Positions 60,401-64,000 of a stretch of DNA of 64,000 nt are shown piece after piece. The DNA is from an uncultured Bacteroidales bacterium (GTDB taxonomy: Bacteria > Bacteroidota > Bacteroidia > Bacteroidales > Muribaculaceae), in the NCBI GenBank assembly GCA_946011725.1, contig CAMGBT010000003.1, positions 1 through 64,000 on the forward strand, given 5' to 3'. Under the pieces are notes generated by a model that was not told the origin of the DNA, searched no databases, and saw only the letters and a program-made list of their open reading frames with translations. Each line of letters opens with the position of its first letter. Position 1 is the stretch's first letter. The translations under genes and the position numbers were made by a program.

Positions 60401-60997
60401 TCCACCGAAGGCGCTTCAATCGAACTCGCTTCCATCAACCAGGAATTCCTCGCCGGCATCGGCTTCACCTTCGGCGAAACCACCGACGCCCCCTGGAAAG
60501 AAAGCGCCACTGCAGCCGTCCTCTACTTTGAAGACGCCGCACAAGCCATCGCCCTCACCGTAGCCAAAGACGAATCCGCCGAATTAGTTCTCTCATTCCC
60601 CGCCGCCACCGGCGCCAAAGAGAGCGAAGTCCTCGTCAGCTACTCCGCCGATGGCATCGCCACCGTTGAGTCCTTCGAAACCCTCGGCAATGCATCCCTC
60701 AAACTCAACGTCAGCGGCCTGAGCGAAGGCGTAGTCGACATCACCGTCACCTACCTCGACGCCACCATCACACTCAACGTCACTGTAGGCCCCGCCGGCG
60801 TGGCCGACATCACCCTCGATCCCGCCCAAGCCATCACCTTCGACGGCACCACCGTCAAAGCATCCGGCCTCATCCGCGTCTACAACGCCGCCGGCATCCA
60901 AGTAGCCGCCGGCACCGACGCCGTAGCCGTTGACCACCTCGCCCGCGGCATCTACGTGGCCGTGGCCAACGCCTCCACCCTCAAATTCCGCAAATAA
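57416..60997 (+). CDS. Secreted surface protein with GLUG/beta-helix repeats and sorting-like C-terminus
   Basis: Signal peptide; FTGSIDGQNHTITGLGI; VGGLVGNLALYSTVNDCSV; VGGIVGAAHTSSVIKACAFTG; IGGIAGSSDGKCEIRDCHV; VGGVIGYS. Confidence 0.85.
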   Translation: MANFYKLPMMLLAAGTLLLAPDASAKRPEAPVDYFRYAQKANYTDPFAEQQLPAAGVQRLNAPTPALSLKGDANFGYLNAPNGEWWYYTAEYIKEDVVHDGYTETVIKGYTITVYDAQLNEVGKVTDSVVLTGDETRLADIMIDPTITKKFFNTDNNYELIVSLVMNRDMSQNPYPYLNYYSKAYTIGAEVDEQGNTPCIITIPGYSVGSVNAATASWEENFYIAFMEETGDITLNNHMDFLRSCKFVLSLYKKAGYSGGASVAQTFEVPQLNLPGDQMSSPFFLARMNGTKPVFAIIQYEKSFYNDPTGSDESITADNSLVIDLYSTTYSGVEQIQSTKIAATPEVGDGYLYTYYSIGGLRYYNDIDFGNIIPDSDKAAFVVCKEVYTTASDDDYLTSYHIFDGDGTQVSTLCEDVLVTTTLSDINGFEPQQLFIVADEAGNYIFRFVDLYSGNVVAELPQVFEGHTMRSLVDRVAVNNGTEYRWWVSLADVIDDDQGCTHEKMILIDPMAETVEQLIDINLGTNVNFASPNLNGTLFSPYIFDTDNEHEFMFLVKRSTGVGSTTQEELVIVKPDGTVVLQLTPDEEKGKLATISTCNIGTKDATLYILYMTQSRVITLTHDFYNLPLTKFALGGDGSEEAPFQIATVGDLQAVELAPAAFYQVANDFDAFNYNFRPIAAPFTGSIDGQNHTITGLGIQSTDDVQGIFSTLQDGSLVKDLNFNLANITDQGKAQYIGLLGGEALGTTISNVHVTDLSIASDASATVGGLVGNLALYSTVNDCSVRAANINTLNGANVGGIVGAAHTSSVIKACAFTGEISADNAIGGIAGSSDGKCEIRDCHVDADIYANHTVGGVIGYSKRDKVANNLIEGSIMSLLPSWDGPATGGVIGYLDSDYSSEELKIITGNVVALNQILAATSEAEPSWETQYLTAHRIVGRTGVNEEAEIVDYDYTKDDWWNYPIYGEPLHADYGLADNYAVSTIAPFDAEITGADSTEGASIELASINQEFLAGIGFTFGETTDAPWKESATAAVLYFEDAAQAIALTVAKDESAELVLSFPAATGAKESEVLVSYSADGIATVESFETLGNASLKLNVSGLSEGVVDITVTYLDATITLNVTVGPAGVADITLDPAQAITFDGTTVKASGLIRVYNAAGIQVAAGTDAVAVDHLARGIYVAVANASTLKFRK

Positions 60998-61020
60998 TCC
61001 CAACCCACCCTCTCCACAGA

Positions 61021-61048
61021 AAAAAGCGCCCCACCGGGCGCTTTTTTC
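61021..61048. terminator. Bidirectional intrinsic terminator
   Basis: AAAAAAGCGCCC-cacc-GGGCGCTTTTTT. Confidence 0.95.
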
Positions 61049-61111
61049 ATCCCCAAAACCTTGCAGGAATCATTTTTAATTCCTATCTTTGCAGAAAAAG
61101 GAGGTATTCGA

Positions 61112-61531
61112 ATGAAAATCAATAAAATATGGTTTGACGGCGATTATATCTACGGCCGCAAGGACGATGGCACGGAATGTCGCCAGTCCTTACTGTGGTA
61201 TCGCCCTCTGCGCACCGCTTCCGACAGCCAACGAGCCAAATACCGCTTTGGCTTTGACGGAATCCATTGGCCTGAACTCGATGTGGATGTCAGTTTTGAG
61301 AGTTTCGACTACGAGGATGCCGAGCCTTCCTATCTGCAACGCTTTTTCCTCACCCATCCCGAAATCAACGTGGCAGGCTTTGCCAACAGCATCGGCATCA
61401 ATCCCTCCCTTCTGCGTAATTACATCAACGGGGTCAAGAAGCCATCGAAGGAGCGCGAAGCCTCAATCATTCAGCGCATCCACGCCTTAGGCCGAGAAAT
61501 GCTCGCAATCCCCTCTCCCGCTTTTTTATAA
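61112..61531 (+). CDS. DUF2442 domain fused to C-terminal helix-turn-helix
   Basis: MKINKIWFDGDYIYGRKDDGTECRQSLLWYRPL..; C-terminal INVAGFANSIGINPSLLRNYINGVKKPSKERE HTH; RBS aaggaggt. Confidence 0.82.
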   Translation: MKINKIWFDGDYIYGRKDDGTECRQSLLWYRPLRTASDSQRAKYRFGFDGIHWPELDVDVSFESFDYEDAEPSYLQRFFLTHPEINVAGFANSIGINPSLLRNYINGVKKPSKEREASIIQRIHALGREMLAIPSPAFL

Positions 61532-61687
61532 CGGCTCTGTAGCCTCGCGGCTTTCTGCGGGGTCTCTTTAGCGAAGCGCTTTTTTCGCGCGGAATGTCGG
61601 CGAAATTTGGTGGTTTGGAAATTTTTTTGTAACTTTGGGGGTGTCAAATTTTTGACGCCCCTTTACTTACTTAACACCTTCCATCCC

Positions 61688-63097
61688 ATGAAAATTACTC
61701 CCGTAATAATTGGTTTGGCAATGGCCCTCCCCGCCGCCGCTCAAACCGCTCCCTCCGAAAACGAGGTCATCCTCCATGCTTGGACTTGGAACCTCAACAC
61801 CATCGCCGAAAACATGGCCGACATAGCCGCCGCCGGTTATAAGTACGTGCAGACATCGCCCGTGCAAACCTGCTTCGTAGGTGACAACGGCGGCCCCGCC
61901 CTCTTCAGCGAAGAAGGCGACTCCGTAATGGGCAAATGGTACTTCTACTACCAACCCACCGATTGGCAAATCGGCAACTACATCATGGGCACTCGCCAAG
62001 ACTTCAAAGCCATGTGCGACAGCGCTTACCACTACGGCGTCAAAGTCCTGGTGGACGTGCTGCCTAACCACGTGGCCATCGACCACACAGCTGTGCTCCC
62101 CTCACTCCACGCTGCCGTCGGCGGAGAAGAAAACCTCTACCACGCCAACGGATTCACACCCATCACCGACTACAACGACCGCCTGCAATGCACCACCGGC
62201 GAAATGGGCGGCCTCAAGGACGTCAACACCGAAAACCCTGACTTCCAATACTATTACCTCCAGTACGTCAACGACCTCATCAACCTCGGCGCACGCGGCT
62301 TCCGCTACGACACCGCCAAGCACATCGGCGTGCACTCCGACCCCCTCGATCCCCGTTCCGAACGCAATAACTTCTGGGACGTAGCCACCGGTCGCGAAGC
62401 CGTCCGCGGCCTGTCGCTGTTGATGCCCGACAGCCTGTTCATCTACGGCGAAGTGCTCCAAGACCGCAATGTGCCCGAAGACGAATACGCCGAGTACATG
62501 GACATGACCGCATCCTCTTACGGCCACGTACTGCGCGAAGCACTCCGCGCCGGCCATCTCAACCAAGACATGCTCACCAACTGGTACCACTCCCAATCGC
62601 CCGCCCGCTTGGTGACCTGGGTGGAAAGCCACGACACCTACTGCAACGCCCACGAATCCGCCGACATGGACGACGACCTCATCCGCGTTGGCTTCGTGTT
62701 CCTCACCGCGCGCCAGCACGGCCGTCCGCTGTTCTACAGCCGTCCCGCCGGCTCCACCCGCCAAAACTACTGGGGCAATAACCGCATCGGCGCTCGCGGC
62801 AACGACGAATTCAAGCACCCGCAAATCGTGGCCGCCAACCACTTCCGCACAGCCATGGCCGGACAAGCCGAACAAATCTTCGCCAACGACAGCTACGAAG
62901 TGGTGGAAGTGTGCCGCGGCAACGCCGGCGCAGTGCTCATCAACTTCGCCTCCACCCCCAACAAAGTGAAACTCGACACCACCCTGCCCGACGGATCCTA
63001 CACCGACGCTGTAAGTGGAGCCGTTTTCACCGTGAAAAATGGCAAACTGCAAGGCTCGCTCCAAGCACGTACATCCTACGTGCTCTACAGCCTTTAA
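61688..63097 (+). CDS. Secreted alpha-amylase family (GH13) protein
   Basis: Signal peptide; AWTWNLNTIAENMADIAAAGYKYVQTSPVQ; KVLVDVLPNHV; GFRYDTAKHI; FIYGEVLQ; WVESHDTY. Confidence 0.92.
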   Translation: MKITPVIIGLAMALPAAAQTAPSENEVILHAWTWNLNTIAENMADIAAAGYKYVQTSPVQTCFVGDNGGPALFSEEGDSVMGKWYFYYQPTDWQIGNYIMGTRQDFKAMCDSAYHYGVKVLVDVLPNHVAIDHTAVLPSLHAAVGGEENLYHANGFTPITDYNDRLQCTTGEMGGLKDVNTENPDFQYYYLQYVNDLINLGARGFRYDTAKHIGVHSDPLDPRSERNNFWDVATGREAVRGLSLLMPDSLFIYGEVLQDRNVPEDEYAEYMDMTASSYGHVLREALRAGHLNQDMLTNWYHSQSPARLVTWVESHDTYCNAHESADMDDDLIRVGFVFLTARQHGRPLFYSRPAGSTRQNYWGNNRIGARGNDEFKHPQIVAANHFRTAMAGQAEQIFANDSYEVVEVCRGNAGAVLINFASTPNKVKLDTTLPDGSYTDAVSGAVFTVKNGKLQGSLQARTSYVLYSL

Positions 63098-63282
63098 TAA
63101 TATTTAACCATATTTGTTTTGCCGGATTTTCGCCATCAAACATAGATATTTGCAGCAAAGAGCGCTCTTTCCGTCTCATATTGTCAGGCATATATGGTTT
63201 ATGCAAACATTAATCTTTAAAAGATGTCGCATAACATATAAAAAGATTTGGCCATAACAAAAAAAGTGCCTAACTTTGCAAC

Positions 63283-63440
63283 GGAAATGAAACGACAACA
63301 CTGCTTTTTCATAGAAAAAAACTACACTCGTCATAGTGGAATTTAATTAAAAAAGATCTGGAATAGACATATTAATCTAACATTAAGTACACAGTATGTT
63401 AATATAATGCCGGTTTGCGAAAATCGGCATTGTATGTTTT
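63283..63440 (+). promoter_or_regulatory. Candidate leader/attenuator or small RNA upstream of the TrmH-family gene
   Basis: TAACTTTG at ~63270, ~150 nt without a convincing ORF, hairpin AATGCCG-gtttgcgaaaat-CGGCATT ~25 nt before the ATG at 63457. Confidence 0.4.
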
Positions 63441-63456
63441 AATAAGCGTATAGCCC

Positions 63457-64000
63457 ATGAATATAATCGAAATAGAATCGCTCACCCATCCCGGCGTGGA
63501 AGTGTTCGCCACCCTCACTGAAGCCCAACTGCGCTGCGCGCTCCACCCCGAGCAAGCCATCTTCATTGCCGAAAGCCCCAAGGTGATCCGCGTGGCCCTC
63601 GACGCCGGCATCGAGCCGCTGGCGCTGATGTGCGAACGTCGCCACATCACCGGCGACGCCGCCGACATCATAGCCCGTTGCCCTCATATCCCCGTCTACA
63701 CCGGCTCGCGCGAGCTGCTCAGCCGCCTCACCGGCTACACCCTTACCCGCGGCGTGCTCTGCGCCATGCGCCGCCCGCAGCTACCCACCGTAGAACAAGT
63801 GTGCGCCACCGCCCGCCGCGTGGCCGTGATCGATTCCGTGGTCGACACCACCAACATCGGCGCCATCTTCCGCAGCGCCGCCGCCCTGGGCATCGACGCC
63901 GTACTGCTCACCCGCCAATCATGCGACCCGCTCAACCGCCGCTCCGTGCGCGTATCGATGGGCACAGTGTTCCTCGTGCCATGGACATGGATTGACGGCG
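63457..64000 (+). CDS. TrmH/SpoU family RNA methyltransferase (partial, C-terminus off the window edge)
   Basis: RRVAVIDSVVDTTNIGAIFRSAAALGIDAVLLTRQSCDPLNRRSVRVSMGTVFLVPW. Confidence 0.92.
   Translation, partial: MNIIEIESLTHPGVEVFATLTEAQLRCALHPEQAIFIAESPKVIRVALDAGIEPLALMCERRHITGDAADIIARCPHIPVYTGSRELLSRLTGYTLTRGVLCAMRRPQLPTVEQVCATARRVAVIDSVVDTTNIGAIFRSAAALGIDAVLLTRQSCDPLNRRSVRVSMGTVFLVPWTWIDG

Overview
The window is chromosomal DNA from a Bacteroidales-type bacterium, probably Muribaculaceae-like. That placement is inferred from the -33 TTG / -7 TAnnTTTG promoters, the DUF4295/L33/L28 cluster, the alt-GlmU family and large surface proteins. I found no phage, IS element, CRISPR array or rRNA. 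Housekeeping genes include ettA, def, ruvX, rpmB-rpmG-DUF4295, an acyl-CoA synthetase, a PurF-like protein, tRNA-Leu(UAA), tatA/tatC, ribD, uppS-bamA-ompH-ompH and a TrmH/SpoU methyltransferase. There are several secreted surface proteins, one of 3121 aa. The main functional unit is a tightly packed minus-strand run of 12 genes (about 40.5-57.0 kb) that reads as a peptidoglycan/MurNAc salvage operon: NlpC/P60, amidase-like, GT2, DUF4922 HIT-like, signal-less SpoIID, AmpG-like MFS, NamZ/DUF1343, FAD/Fe-S D-lactate dehydrogenase, NagX/MurT-like, BadF-type MurK-like kinase, MurQ and SGNH hydrolase. The intergenic DNA is unusually structured. It has two or three promoter-to-terminator units with no convincing ORF (candidate ncRNAs), a MITE-like nested repeat, a 4 x 35-bp ACGT-rich tandem array, a 4 x 23-bp periodic array, and several dispersed hairpin/repeat families. 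All family names come from reading the translated sequences; no database search was run.
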